Under the pieces are notes generated by a model. That model had not been told where the DNA came from. It searched no databases and saw only the letters and a list, made by a program, of their open reading frames with translations. Below, piece after piece: positions 46,441-61,468 of a DNA stretch of 64,000 bases (position 1 is its first letter; the number at the start of each line of letters is the position of its first letter). Origin of the DNA: Colletotrichum lupini (lineage: Eukaryota > Ascomycota > Sordariomycetes > Glomerellales > Glomerellaceae); contig NC_064675.1 in the NCBI RefSeq assembly GCF_023278565.1, positions 7,936,001 through 8,000,000 of the forward strand. Direction: 5' to 3'. The translations under genes were made by a program, and so were the position numbers.

Positions 46441-49400
46441 TGATATAATTTAAGTCTATTTATTTTCTATAAATATTAAAAAAAGCTCATTTTAGTTTTT
46501 AAAATATTTTAATATATATTAATAAATTATATATAAATACTAATCTTTTTATAACTTTAGTTTTAAATTAATAAAACTACTTTTATAATTATAATTACGC
46601 AGTATAACACTTCTTTATATATAACTAATTCTACTCTTATTATTTAAATATTATATATAATATATAAATATAGAAAAGTAGATTTATTAAGCTTATTATA
46701 AAAAGTAGAATATGTAGTATAAAAGGGTATAAAAGGGGGGCTAGAAAGGGCTATTTTAACTTATATACTTCCGTAACGGCGTCTTTACGGGCTAATACTC
46801 GTAGGTATTAGAGTACGAGGTAATAATAATAATAAACATTATTAAGAGTATTTATCCTACTGCTAAGTAGCCTAAGTAGACGGTTATTATAGCTACGAAG
46901 CGCTATTATATTTAATTCTTCCCCTAGAATAGAAATAAGAACGGTAACCCCCTCCCTAGAACTATACTTAAAAAGGAGATTTGCTACCCTTTTTAGTAAG
47001 ACTTTTATATATGCTCGTACGTAGCTATTTAGGGAACTGCTCGCCCTATATACTATACCGTTTTAATAAACGAGGCTAAGATAGGTACGAATAATTTTTA
47101 GTAGTAAAGTTAAAGTAATAATTAACGACTCTCTATTATTTTAAAAATAGAGTTAAGTAGCTACCTTAGCCTCTTTTATAATAACGCTATATTAAAGTAT
47201 AAAATATAGGTTCGTCCTATACTAAGTAAATTCCTAACGCGGGGCTATATTTTACGGGCGCGCGAGGGTACTACGGCTACGAGCTTATTATAAATAACTA
47301 TAGATTATTAACGAACGAACGGGTACCGGGTCTCTAAATAGGTTTAACTTATAGATCTGCGTGCAGATAGTAAGTTACTAATTAATATTATTATTAAAGT
47401 TGGTTAGGGTAGCTAATTTAATAAGGACCGTTCTTTTACTAGCGCCCTCGTTACGCTTAGCTTTAAACTTATTAAAGCCTATATTAAAGTCGGAGCGCGA
47501 GTTGTTAAAAATAATAATAGTAATACGAACCTAAGTATAAGTAGCCTCGATAGCTATATAGGTAGTTAGTATTATAAAAAGATAACTAGCCTAGCCCGCA
47601 ATAAATATACTAAAGTCGTTTAAAATCTTATAGTTTATAAAAGTAGTACCGTTCTTAAGTATTTTTTAAAAAAAGAACTTAACGAAGAAGTCTTATAAGA
47701 AGGATATAGTTAGTAGTTTAATTAACTAAGAGCCGTTATTAAGCTTAGAAGCTAAGGTAAGTAGAGGTTATAATAAATCTTATTTTAATACGGACGTTAA
47801 ATAAGTTAGTTATAATTCTACGGACCGACTTTTTTATAATAACTATAGACCTAATCTTACCTTACTACGACTTTATAATATCTCCGGTCGAGTTTTTTAG
47901 TATAACTAACTTTTAAAAAGCTACGCGCTTAGCCGCGATACTAGTTTTTAGTAAGAGGATATTTAAGCTATTTATAGAGAGTAATATAGTAATATAGTTC
48001 GGGGTTAGGTATAGGCGTTTATATCGGGGATATATATATTTAAATAAGAAAGCCATATAAAGGGAAGTGGGATTACTTAGTGCGCAAAAGGGAAGAAGAA
48101 AATAATATATATATATATATTAAAAGTAGAGAGGGCGCGCAGAGGGATTATTTAAGAAGTTAAAGTATAGTTAAATATACTACGAGAAGAAGAGGATAAA
48201 TACTACTATAGAGATATTAAATATAACTACCGCCCCACCGTTTATTAGTAGTTTTTTCGCGACGGCCTCGTATTACGATTTACTAGCTATATAGCTATAT
48301 AATAATAGTTAACGGTTACGTTCTAGTATTTACTTATCGAAGCGGGAATAAATACCGCTTAAGCCCGACTCCCTATTTAATAATATTACAAGATTATATA
48401 ACTACCCAGCTATATACTATACCGGGCTATTATTCTGCGGCTTTTTTATTTTTATTATAAACGATATATAAGATTAAATAAGGAAATACGTATCTCGACC
48501 CTAATATACGATACTATATAGAGGATATAGATAACGACCGTACTAAGTACCTATCTCGCACTCTCTACTTAAACTTATAACTATAAGTCTAATAAAGCTA
48601 GCGCCTAAGAACCTATTATAGTTAAAAAGCATCCCTATAAAGCGTCTCTAAGTATATTATACGTATTTAATACGAGACCGCGTCTCTTAATAAAATAACG
48701 GCGCCGTCTTAATATAATAGCTTAGTATCCCTAAGTAAAAGGCTACCGCGTTCTTCGCGTTTAACTAGGAGTACTAAGTAATATTATAATTACCCCGGTA
48801 GTAATATACTCCTCTCGTAATAAATCCCGAACTAGTCTAGTATTTATAGAAGCGTATACGACGGGAGCGACTCTTAGATAAGGCCGTTTACTTATATTAA
48901 ATAATTCGGAGCTTTAGGGGTATACGCTTTATTTATAAAAAGGGAGCTCGCGCACTTTATAACGTTCTCTAGCTTTAATATAACGGACTTAAAAGTTTAG
49001 TCCGTACTTATACCGATTTCTAGGATTATTTTAATAATTTATAAAATAATAGTTTAGTATTAGATTTTAATATAAAAGCTATAGTACGTTAGTACGCCGG
49101 GCCTAGCGGTTTCGTAATTTCTAAGCTAAAAAGAAACGAACCTAAATATTTATTATAAAAAGTAATAGAGGGCCCCGCTACCCTACGTAGTATAAAGTAT
49201 AAATAGTATCTTAGCGTCCCGTACTATCCCTTAGAACGTATCTACCGAGATACTAAAAAAGTCGGAAATAATTAGCTTTACTTTCGATATTGCCTTTTCT
49301 TAGCCGGGTTTATACTTTACGTCTCCCCGTACCTCTACCGTCTTAATTACTAAGTACTACTCCTTAACCTAGAGCTTAACTTCGTTATCTAACCCCGACG

Positions 49401-52400
49401 TAACAAGGGCTTTTACCTCTTCTTACGTAGTCCTAAACTCGACTATATATAAACGCTAGAAAATCTCTTAATAAAAAGGGTAATCTTATCCGAAGTTAGT
49501 CTATATAAAAGACTTTCCTAGCCTTTAAATAATACCTAAAGTAGTTTTAAAAAAGACGGCTTCCCGGGTAGACGTAGTATTTTTTAAAGTATTAGACTTA
49601 AGAATAAGCCGGAATACGGTCTCCCGCGCGTTATAAAAAAAGCTCTTAAAAAAGAGGTATAAGATCTACGTAGCTTATTAATAATCTAGCCTAACGAGGG
49701 TCTTTTTTAATCGCATTCTCGTAATAAATACTTTAAAAACTAATAGATCGGTAAATTATTAAGAGAGCTTTATAAAAGACGTTAAAGAGAGGTATTATAA
49801 ACTAAGAAAGATAATTTTATAAACGGGGGAGGCGGTTTAGGGCCGATATAAGACTACTTCGGTAGCCGAGCTCTAATAGCTAGCCTATACTAAGTACTTA
49901 GAACGTAAAAACTAAAAATTAGTAAGGCTAAGTACGGCTCGCGGATCCCCTATACTAATACTTAGCCTATTTCTAAGCCTCTCGTTAAGCTCTTAGTTAG
50001 TAAATATCTCGTTTTAAAATAAATCGTCTCTAGAGGCCTTATTACGAGGTATCTCGTCTCTACTAGTCTTATCCTAGGGCATATTATTATCTAAAGTCTC
50101 GCTACCGAGGCTCTCGTCGTCCGAGCTATTAATAATAAGTACAGGACTTTTTATAATACCCGCTCGTAAAGAGACGCGTTTTCTTTTTATTAGTTAATAG
50201 GGGGACTCTTTTACTATAGTATGCTATTACGAGGATAATAAACGTAGTCTTAAGTTTAGGTAAAGACTTATCCGTTCTAGATCTATATTATCTCTCGAAG
50301 TGTATTAAAGATTTACTATAATAAGGTCTTATAAATCCTTAATAATCGGAAAAAGTATCGGTTCTAAACGATCTATATGGCCCGTCTATTAGAGGACTTC
50401 CGTAGTTAGAAGTTTTATTTACATAGTGAGCATGTTTACCGATTAGCTATTTTGTTTTATTTTAAAAAGTAAGTAAAGTTATATAAAAATAGTTACTAGA
50501 TATAAATAAGACGGAACCTATATTACCGGGTCTAAAGATAATAAGAAAGGTAGCGAAATTAAACCGGGGACTCGGGATATCTTAAGCGTATTTAGGAAAT
50601 CGATAATATAGTAGTTTATAAGGTATACGAAGCAGTATAGGAGCGTATACCTCTCTTTTTAATCCTATAGACCTCTTTTTTAATTTTATAAAAGTAGGGC
50701 CTACGGAGTACTTTTATTAACGTACGATTTATACCTTAAGGATTAAGCACTAGGCCTTAGAGACGGGTCTGGGTCCTTATTAAAAGTAGAGTTATAATAA
50801 GTAAGGTCTTGCGTCCTTAATAGGGGCTATATAGAGTATAAGCTACGCTACTTAACGGTTTAAAAAGGGGTAAGGACTATAGTTCGACCGTATAAAAGCT
50901 ACGTTAAATAAAATAAATAAAGGGCACGTTTCCTATCGTCCTTCTATCTCTATTATAATCTCTACCGTCCTATCCCTAAGACCTAGTAACATAATCGGGG
51001 TCCGTAAAATAATAGTATACGATTAAGCGCTAGCCCCGGAATCGAAGTAATAGATACGGAAATAAACTCCCAACCGGGCCCATAGCTTTTCTAATAAAAG
51101 CGACCTATTTCTAAATAAGAACGCGACCGCTAAATAGAATAAAGACGCGTCTACTTATTATAATCTAATCCCCACGCAACCATAATAATATTTACTTAAT
51201 AACCGATATTAAGGAATTCAACTAGTAGCTAATAAAGGCCCGGCTCGATACCGCGTTATACTATACTCTAAATAATTCTTATAACCGCGGCCTTAAACTT
51301 TTAATTAGGATAATATATAATGAAGTTAAGACTCTTATTAACTTAAAGAATTTAAGTATACCCTCTACTAATAGCTTATAGCATAAGCGTACTAACGGCT
51401 ATAAGTATTATATATAGAGCCCTCTCGAGCCCCGATACTATATAAGCTATTAAGAAAAACCGCGAGGTAATTAGGATTACCCTAAACTAATATATAAATA
51501 TACGGCCGGCCTTTACTAAACTACTAAAAAAACGACGACGACGCCTTCCTAATAGCTTATAAAAAAAAGACGAGGGGCTATTAGATATAAAAATAAAAGA
51601 TAATTTTAAGCAGACGTTTTCTAAACCTATCGCGAGCTAGGTATATTCCCCCGTTATAAAACTATTAATATATTAGCTAAGGGGAAATACTAGTCTAACT
51701 ACGAGGTTAGTATACCAAGACTTCGAACCTACCGTAACGAGCTACGTAAACGGCGCGAGGCTAAAAGTAATAATATAAATATTAAAAACGCTTAACGGGC
51801 TTTAGTAATAAATAAGTAACGTAAGTAACGTCTCTATACTACGCATAGTAGAGTACCTAGATTCCCTCGTCTAGCTAAGAGAGGAAGCTAGTAATAAACT
51901 AAATATTATACTCTAAAAAAAGGATTATTATTTTATTAGCGATCTCCTATTTTATTATATTTTTAAGAGCGACGTATAAGGCCGCTTTTATAAGCTAATT
52001 ATAAAATACGACGCGGCTAGCGCGTATAAATAAGATAGCGGCGCTTATTAAATTAATAAGCTAATAAAAAAGCTCTAAAAGTCGAGCCTAAATAACCTAG
52101 CCTTTTTTATATATAGCTAAAGTAAAATAACGGACACCGCTATCCGCGCAGGCACGTTATAAGGCCGGTTACGAGTATATTAAAAATAGTACGACTTATA
52201 AAAGCAGTAGTAATAACTAAAGGAGCTAAGCTAGAGCGCCGGCCCTAAGCGCGTCGAGCTACTTAAGTTTTTTAAATCGTAAAATATCGAAACGAAATAT
52301 AAAAAAACACTAAATAGCTACCTCGCTAACTTTTTTATAATAAAACTAGACCTCCTAGGTAATATAAAGTTCGGTAATACTATTTATTAGTTCGTAGCGG

Positions 52401-53794
52401 TTAGGACTCTTATTAACGTCTTTAAGTAGGGTATCCTCGCCTTCTTACCTAAAGGACTCGATACTTAATATAAAACTTTTAAGAGCGGAGGTAAGTTTAG
52501 TCCTAAGAAACTTAAACTCAAAATTACGTACTAGTTTATAACCGGGCGGACGCTAAGTTTATAAAAGCTCTGCGACGCAGTAAAAATAAGTATTATTAAA
52601 AACGTAATAAAAAGCTAACTAATCGAGATAACGAGGGCGGTATACGATATATAAAGGGGGAAAAGCTGCGAATACGTATTAAGCTTATTTCTTATAAACT
52701 TAATAATACTAAAAGTTCGGAGAGGTAATTATAATAAAGTACTAAGTAACAAAAGCGGGGACGGGGCCTAACCTAGCCGTACTAACTAGCTACAGTAGTC
52801 TACTAATACTAATATAAAGTTATCTAATTAACCACTTATATTTATATAACTACCGGCTATATATATACTTAGGGTAAAAGATATCTTTTATAAATACTTT
52901 ATTAAAAATTTAGCTAGCGACGGAATAGGTTACTTTTACTTTTTAATTAGTATAGTCTATACTAGCACTTTAACTTATTAACGTCTAATTCCCATCCTTC
53001 TTACGTTAATAACCTAGCCGCTTACTTACTCTCTTTTAATTTAATATTTATAGACCTATTACCGATTTTAAACGACTCGTTATCGTTAGCGGTTATTTCC
53101 TAGGCGAGCTTAATAGCTTCTTTAATAGCTTATTAGAAAAGAGAGTATTAGTATACGAGTATACCTACCTATATAAAAGCCGGCTTATTAATAGAGAACA
53201 GATCTTTAATCTTCTTATCGTCATAGCCCGCGTTTATTAAGTCGATAATAATATTAATAAAGCTATTCTAGATAAGTAGGTAATATTAGAGTAGTTATTT
53301 ACTTCGTTATACTATCCGCATAGCTATTATATAACGTACTACGGTAACCTCTTTAATATTAGTCTTCTTAATCTCCTCTTTTTTTTTAGCCTAGGCCGCG
53401 TTTATAGTATCGATTTACTTTTATAACGGGCGCTTAGGAATAACCTATTCCTATAGTAATAGCTAGGGACCGGTGGACATAGTAATTATATATAGCAAAG
53501 CGCGGGGTAGTTAGTAATAAAATATGTTTAGTTAAAGTGTTTATTTAAAGTATTTATTATAGTAATATTATAGAGTAGTAATATAAAAAGTAGTAAGTTT
53601 TAGTAATATAAATAGAGTGTTAAATTGAAGTTAGTCGCTACGTACCTAAAGGAATATATTACGGAATACGGAAAAAAAAAGAGTTACTTAAATTCGTTTC
53701 TTTTTATATTTACCTAGCGGTTATATATTCTATTAGTAAGGTCGAGTCCGGACTCTAAAGTATTTACTTACGAGCGCTCAGGGCATTTACCGAT
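46441..53794. repeat. RIP-mutated transposon debris
   Basis: About 7.3 kb of CA/TG-depleted DNA. GC-richer patches (for example 47,200-47,500, 48,700-49,400, 51,200-52,800) look like decayed coding sequence, but no complete frame or family could be assigned. A short (AT)n run is near 48,103. Confidence 0.6.
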
Positions 53795-54062
53795 ACTTAT
53801 AAAATAATCGTTTCTTATAAAATAATCGTTTCTATCTAGTTAACATTTCAAAAAAATAATTAGTTCTTATAAAATAATCGTTTCTATCTAGTTAATATTT
53901 TAAAAAGATAATTAGTTCTTATAAAATAATCGTTTCTATCTAGTTAATATTTTAAAAAGATAATTATTTCTTATAAGATAATCGTTTTTATCTAGTTAAT
54001 ATTTTAAAAAAGATAATTATTTCTTTTAAAATAATCGTTTCTATCTAGTTAATATTTCAAAA
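53795..54062. repeat. Tandem repeat with a unit of about 52 bp, five copies
   Basis: The unit contains CTTATAAAATAATCGTTTCT, then ATCTAGTTAATATTT and AAAAAGATAATTA. TTTCTATCTAG occurs at 53,829, 53,881 and 53,933, and two more diverged copies follow. Differences among copies are mainly C/T and G/A. Confidence 0.8.
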
Positions 54063-57000
54063 TAATAGCTAACGTTTTCTATAGTCCCCTTAATCTTTTT
54101 AGTAATAAAGTACTAACCTAAATAGTTTTCGATACCTTACTTAATTTATTCGCTCGGTTAAAGCACGACGTTCCCCGTCCTTACTTAATATTACTAAGAA
54201 ACGCGCCTCGGCTCGATAGTAACTCGGTAATAGTAACTTAGTAATAATAACTTAGTAATAGTAACTCGGTCTTTATTTTAGTTATAGACTTACTAAAGCC
54301 GGCTATTTACTTCTACCTCGTAATAATTAAATAGATTCTTTACTCGTTATATATATATCCGTCGTTCTTACTAAACTTTTATAATACTACGGTAGTTAAT
54401 AATATAAGCCGTATCGTTATAAAACGCGTTTAGTACTAAGTAATAAAGCTATTCCTAAAAGCCTAAAAGGAAGTTAGTATAAAGAGTAAGTCGGATATAT
54501 AGTTATATAATATCGGGACTAGGTATAACTTATTATAGGGGGTCGAGGCTTTAGGTTACTCTCTATATCCTAGCGGGTTACGGAGGTATAAGCGTAGGGT
54601 CCTAAAAATAAAATAGTAGTAAGCTACGTAATATACTAACATTACGGGATTATATATAACCCTATTTTATACTAATATTTATAACTAAGACTACTTAATT
54701 TAAAAAAGAAATTAGGATAGATAATAGAGTATTATTAGACCTCGAAGGTTTAAGTAATAATTTACGCTTTTAACTAAGAGGCTCCGTAGCTCTAAGTTAT
54801 TTCTCATAACTCGGAGCTATAAGTATAGGTTCTTTATAAAAATTAGTATAAATAAAAGCTAGATACGCAATACGCGAGCCCCTTTATATCTAAAGTCGGG
54901 TAAACTCAATAGGTTTTTATAATATTAAAAGACTAATAAAAATAGTTCTTAGATATATTACTAAACGGTTAGTAATATTAATTAATATCTTTAGAAAATA
55001 ATTTAGGTATAGTTTACTATATTCCCTATCGACCTTAGGCCCTAGAACTAAGCCCGACCCTTAGCTAAGAATACGAGGGTAGGTAGTATCTAGCTATTAA
55101 TAAATAACGGGGCCGGGTTTAAAATTTACATAATTATCCTTTTTATTAAGGTTTTAAGGCTATATAGCGACTATTATTTTACTATATCTATTATATAGCA
55201 GTAGCGGGGATAAGTTACTTTAGTATCGGGGTCGTGGGCTTATAACCGTCGATTTTTAAAAATAAGGTAAAGTTATCTTATAAAAAAGGCTAAGGGAGGA
55301 AGGTCTCCTACTATAGCCGTAAGGATATATTAACTATATATCTAATACGTATTAGTACTAAGGATTTATAAGTTAAAAATACGGCCGCCGCATAAGTCTT
55401 TACTAAATACCGACCTAAGGGGAGAGGGGAGCCCCGGTAAAGAGCCCTGCTCTATAATAATAAAATAATTAAGTAAGTAAAAACCGGGTTTCTTAATATA
55501 TAAAGGGGGGAGGGCGTCATTACGTTTAAAGTTAAGAATTTTTAATATAAGAATAAAGAGAGCTAATTTTTAATACGCACGCTATTTACTATACCTACTC
55601 CCATAACCAAAAGCCTATTACTACTCTATAAAGATTCTTAGCTTAAAAAAAATATTACTTAACTTAGATCTAGTTCATAACGCGCTTAACGGCGTTGATT
55701 TTTAAGCACGTTAAGGTAACTCTAATAACGACGGCAACGATCTTTTTAATAAACCTAATATAAAGACTAAAAAGACCGAGGCTATTAGAATAAACGACTC
55801 TAATGTATATAAAAGTAATAGCTCTTTTATTAATATAAAAAACGGCTTATTATTAGTTACTAGTTTTAAATACCTCTATTACCTAGACTTTAATATCGAC
55901 CGTTATACCGTTTTATAATAAGTTTAAAACCCCGCTGTTAATAACTATAACTATTTAGTATAGAGGATTACTTATATTACGAGGCTCGGACTAGTTACTT
56001 ATACTTCTTATAGTTACTAAGCGTCTAGTAGCGGCTCGGATAAAAGTTAAGGCCTCGCGGAGTTTATAATAATAACTAGGGATATTATAAAGCGCTACGA
56101 ATCTAAGAAGTTCTTAGGACTATATTAATAAGACCTAATTAATAACTTAGACCTTTTTAAAAATAAGCGGACTAACGTTATCCCTCGAGTCGACTTTAAA
56201 AACCTCGCGTACGGCTTAAATACGTTTAGCAAATACCGCTCTATCGACTTAAAAAACGATAACTAATATAACGTTAACCTTTCCTAAACTAGATTTAATA
56301 TAAATAGCTTTATTAACGTTATCCTGTCTATTACCGGCTTTAAATACCTAATTAAATATATACCCGTACCGCAGCGGGGTAATATAATTACTTCGAACGT
56401 CTATATTTAATACGGCGTTTTAATAAACGGTAGAGAAAAGTAAGTAGCCCTATATAAAATCCTATATATCTTTTTTAGAGTAACGTAAGGACTACCTATC
56501 TATCTCTTTTTCCCTAACTTTTATTAAAAAGTCTAGGAGCGCGTAAGTATAATAAGTAGCTATATATAGCTTACGGAAAACGAGTATTACTTCGTTTATA
56601 ATAGGGTTTTTTATTTTATATTATTACGCGTTATATTTACCGCAGAGTAAGGACACGTCCCGTCCTCGTATAATAACGTAGTTAATATAACTAAGTAGTC
56701 GAGGGGGGGTTATAAAAATACGGAGCAAACGGGTTGCTTACTTACGTTCGGTTTTAATATCTCTTTAAACTATTTCCTAAGTCTCGGGGATCTGCTCAAT
56801 ACGTATAATCCGGAGGAGCTATCGTTCTATTATAAGATATTCTTCGTCCTCGACTAAAAAAATACGAAACTAAAATATAATAAATAACTCTTTATTTTTA
56901 TTTACGTCGAGTAGTTCTAAAAAAAGTAGTTTAGTATTATTAAAAAGGATAACGCCGATACTCTAAATATTACCGCGCTATAGCTTATTAACTTAAGAGT

Positions 57001-60000
57001 AAAGTAAGTACCGAGCTAAAAGAACTATAACGCCCTAGTTCTTTTTACTTAGAGATATTACTAAAGAAATACTCTACGTTTTTTTTATAACTAAGACGTC
57101 GAATAGACGCTCCTCGGTACCCTCGGCTTAAATAAGGCTCCTGCCCCTAAAAATAAAGTCCGAAGTAAGTCGTATTACGAGTACTATATTAACTATTTTT
57201 AGGATACCTATAGCCTAACCTCGGAGCCCTACGGCGATCTCTTATAATAAGGGCTCTATTATTACTAAAGCTATATTACTAAAAAAAAGAGGATTTTAAA
57301 CCTAAATAGAAACCCGTATAGCGCTAAAGAACTATTATAAAGTAGCTAAAATAATAGCGGGCTAAATAAGATATTTAAAAACGGCCTAGGCTCTAAAAAG
57401 AACTACAGGGTCGTTAATACGGAGCTTAGGATATATAACGAACTCATTTTTAAATATACCGAACGCGGGAAAGTATTATATACTTATTAGCGCGGGGAGT
57501 AGTAATATAGCTCGTAACTAGCTTAATAAATCGGGTATATAAATAGGCTATAAATTTAGTACGAGGCGTTTAGTTAAAAGTCTAAGGCTAAGTTCTTTAC
57601 TAAGTACTATAATAAAAGAAAGGCCGTAAAGTCGTACTCTAATACGTTTTACGCCGTACTATTTAAAACGTACTAAGAGTTCGTCCGGGGCGCGATCGCT
57701 ATTTACGTACTTTTCTTAAATCTAATCTTAGTCTCGGCCTAGAGGACTATATTAATAATACCTAGAGCGGCGCTACTATACGCTAGCTTTATTACGTTAT
57801 TTAAAACGTTTATTTACCCGATCGGCCCTAGGTTCTAGGGCGCCCTAAGCTACTTAACCCGGATTAGTAGCCCTCCCGCGGCCTTGGATAATAGCTAACT
57901 AATTAAAAAGAAATTAGGGATATCGTTATTAATAAAGTAGTACGGTTTTAAGTTTTTATTAATTAACTTAGCTAACTAGTCCGAGTTAAAGATCTACGAG
58001 GATTTAATAGTTAGACTAAGCCTCCCCGGCTATATTATTTTAATAGAGAAAAGGTCGTATAACAAAATCTAAAATTAGCTAAAGACCCTATTTAACACGC
58101 TAAAGGATTTTATATAAAAATACTAAAGAGATCCGAAAAAGGTTAGTATAATATATAAGCTAAGCTCGTACTTTATGCTACGATCGTATTACCGATACGC
58201 TCTAAATAAGATCTATTTATATACTAACGTACTTATTACCTAGCGGGTTAAAATAGAGGGAAACGGCGTCCTATTTAACTTTACGTCCCTAAGAGACTTC
58301 GCGGGAGAGTATAGTATCTACCTCGTTTTTACTAAGAATAACCGGACGAGGTATAAGAACTTAGAGGACCTATACTAATTTACTTAGAGCGAGCTTTTAA
58401 AATAAACGGGCTAAGGGGGTAGGAAAAAGAAGTACTTTAAATCTAGCTTCTATAATAAGTCTTAGAGGGTCTAGTATTAAAGTATACTTAATACTATTTT
58501 GTTTAAAAAGAGGGCTTATAGTCGGATAGGGAGCCCTATTATACTAGAGTAGTTTAAGGATTATTATAAAGCTAACTTCTTTACGTATTACTCGGCCTTT
58601 TCCTTTTTTATAGAGGATAGTATAATTAAGTTAAAAAACTACTCGTTAATAAAAGCGAGATACTTTCTATATACTAGACTTCGGTCTATTAACAAAAGGG
58701 GAGTAATACCTTTCCTAGACGTTTAGCACAAAGGGGGATAGTACTATATAATAATAATAGAGGGTTAAGTTTAAAAAAGCGGTTAGGAAGTACTAAAAGA
58801 GTTTAAAAACATTTAGATAGTAGCATAGCTTAGGGAGATAGTAAAAGGGTATAGGACTATATAGGCCTAAATGCGTCTATTTATTTATTTATTTACTTAG
58901 TTTATACCTTATATAGTAGCGCCGTCTTTATAGTCTGGTTAATAGTCGTAAGATTAGGTAGGTAGGATAGCTACTAAATTTCGTACTCGTCGCTCGAGTG
59001 CGTGCGCATCTCGTAGTTAAATTATCGTTCTATATTATTATATAATAATAAGAAATACTAAGCCGTAAATAAAATAGACTTAAATATAACTCTAAACGAT
59101 TATAAGTTTTATTAGTATCGTGTTACTAAGTAGTTTACTAGCTATGAACTTAACGTACTTAACTCCTTCTAGGATATCTAATAATAGAATATTAATCGAT
59201 ATTAAATAGCTATAGTAGTAAAGTTATCTTTAGTACTTTCTGCGCGACTCTCTTAATTATATAAGGTCGCTTTATATTATATAACTACGGTAGCTAGCTA
59301 ATCTAGGACTTACTTAGTATAGCTTTATCCAGTACCTAAAATAATTTAATATTATATAGCTACGGTAGTTAAGTAATATCCTACTAACTACTTAAAAAAG
59401 CTGCTTACCTAACTCGGATTAGTAAAGAGGACTTAGTATAAGTAGGGCGATCCTATATCTGCGATATATAAAAATATAAATAGTACTAAGGGGATCGCGG
59501 CGTCCTATAGTCGGTCTAAAATATAAAGTTAACCTTATTCGTCTCTAGGGGCAGGATAGGGGCTATAATTAGGGATACTAATTAGTTAACTTAAAGAGAT
59601 CCGTACCGGTATTTAGTTTATAAAAACGACTCCTACCCTATTATATAACGTAAGATCTACTATTCTCGTATTATAATTTACTATATTCGCTATAATAGCG
59701 ACCGTTTTATAAAAGCGGAAGGATAAGATAATAATAAATAGCCTCTTAATAAGTCTCGACTATTAGTCGCTACCCCCGGATTCCTCTTAATAGAGCTACG
59801 GTTCGGATATTATATTATAATAAAAAAGGCCGTAGTAAAATAAGTAGCTAGGCCACGGTCCTAAGGATATAGTCGACTAGATTAAAAAGAACTATTTTAA
59901 GTTAAGCTCAAAACGACTAGCCGAAAATAAGGAGCGTTATATAACGAGCATCCTACTACTTATTAAAATATTAGCGCGTACCGGGGTTCCGTAAAAACAT

Positions 60001-60448
60001 ATTAGTAACGCCCCGCGAGGTTTATACCTTTATACTTACTTATTAATATCTTTATAATAGAGGAGATATTAGTTAAAAAGTACGAAAATACGTTAATAAT
60101 AAACCTTTCGTAATCGTAGTCGTAATTATAATCGGAAAAGCTAGATTCGTCTACTTAAACTAGACCGGGCACTCTAATAATACTCCGCAATTAGTAATAA
60201 TAAAAGGAGTCTACTATACTATTGCGCTAGGACTAACAAAGCCCCGCCCTATTTCGAGGTTATAGGTAATAAGAGAGTATAATAAACACTTCTTAGTACT
60301 CGGATATATTAGTAAAAACGTCGGGGCCGTTATTTACGTAGTAAAGTCTAAGGACGCAAGTTACTAAAGTATACGGGCCTAGTTATATAATAGTATTTAA
60401 AAAAATAAAGGACTTTAAAAAAGTAATAAGATAAGCGAATTACGCAAA
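54063..60448. repeat. RIP-mutated transposon debris
   Basis: About 6.4 kb of CA/TG-poor DNA. The stretch about 57,100-58,900 can be read on the plus strand with mainly TAA/TAG stops, suggesting a former long coding sequence perhaps linked to the fossil frame that follows. No family recognised. Confidence 0.55.
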
Positions 60449-61468
60449 AGAAAGTTTACGTTCGAATTACTTAAAGAATAAATAAATAAAAAGAACTTAG
60501 TAAGGATAAGGGACGAGATACGAAAATACTAAGATAAGTTTACGTCGATTAACCCGAATTCGAACCCTAGCCTAGCCGAGGAAGACTTTTATTAAATTAG
60601 AGACCTACTATTTTACTAAATATTCGGTAGTTCTATAAAAGAGAGGTTATACGAGCTACTAATAAAATATTACGACGCTATTAATAAAAAGGCCTACGAC
60701 TACCGAGCGAGGATAAAGGACTTTATAAGTAACTTTAAAAACTAGCGTAAAGAGGAGCTCGCTAGGTTTATCGAGGCTTAGGGTAGGGTCGACGGAGAAT
60801 CCCTCGGCCTATAAATAGAAACTAAACGGTTACGTTTATATATAAAAAAGTAAGAGGTTTAGTAATAATAATAAGGTCTTAAGACTCTTTACTAGGGCGA
60901 TTTAGAAAAGGCGGCGGCTATAAAGGCCTTTATAACTAAATAAAATATCGAGCTTAAATAGGGATAAAGTATTAATATAGGTATTTAAAAATACCTTACC
61001 CGAGGTCTGGGGCTAAAAGGGAAGAGCAGGGAGTTTATATATATTATTTATAAATATACGATCTTTAGGATCTTAATAACTAAGCTAAGTATAGGCGTTT
61101 TAGTTTTTTTACTAAGCAATATCGAGGCATAATAAAAGGGTTTTAAAGGGGAGAAAAACGAGAACGGTATAAAAAAACTATTAAAAAAAGAGCGTATTAA
61201 GACCGTCTTAGATCTATTAATAAACCGCGTGCCCGAGCTAGCGAGGATATATACTACTACCGAGGCTAGTATTACCTAAGGTTTTTTAAAGGACGGAAGT
61301 ATTAAGGTTATAAAAGCTTTAGGTATAGTAAAAGAGGGAAGACGAAAGAGGGAGGTCCTTAGTTTACTTCTAATTAAATATATTAGCTAGCTTATTAAGA
61401 ATAAAAAACGCTATGAGAATAATTTAGAGAATAGTCTCGAAAACGCTCCTTCTCCCTTATTATTATAG
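60449..61468 (+). pseudogene. RIP-killed reading frame of about 340 codons, family unknown
   Basis: A forward frame runs 1,020 nt with more than twenty stops, all TAA or TAG. There is a cluster of four or five consecutive stops near 60,860-60,876 where a poly-Gln run probably stood. No TGA occurs in frame. The remaining codons are Lys, Glu, Leu and Ile-rich with coiled-coil-like spacing. It probably extends upstream. Not recognised; likely part of a large transposable element. Confidence 0.6.
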
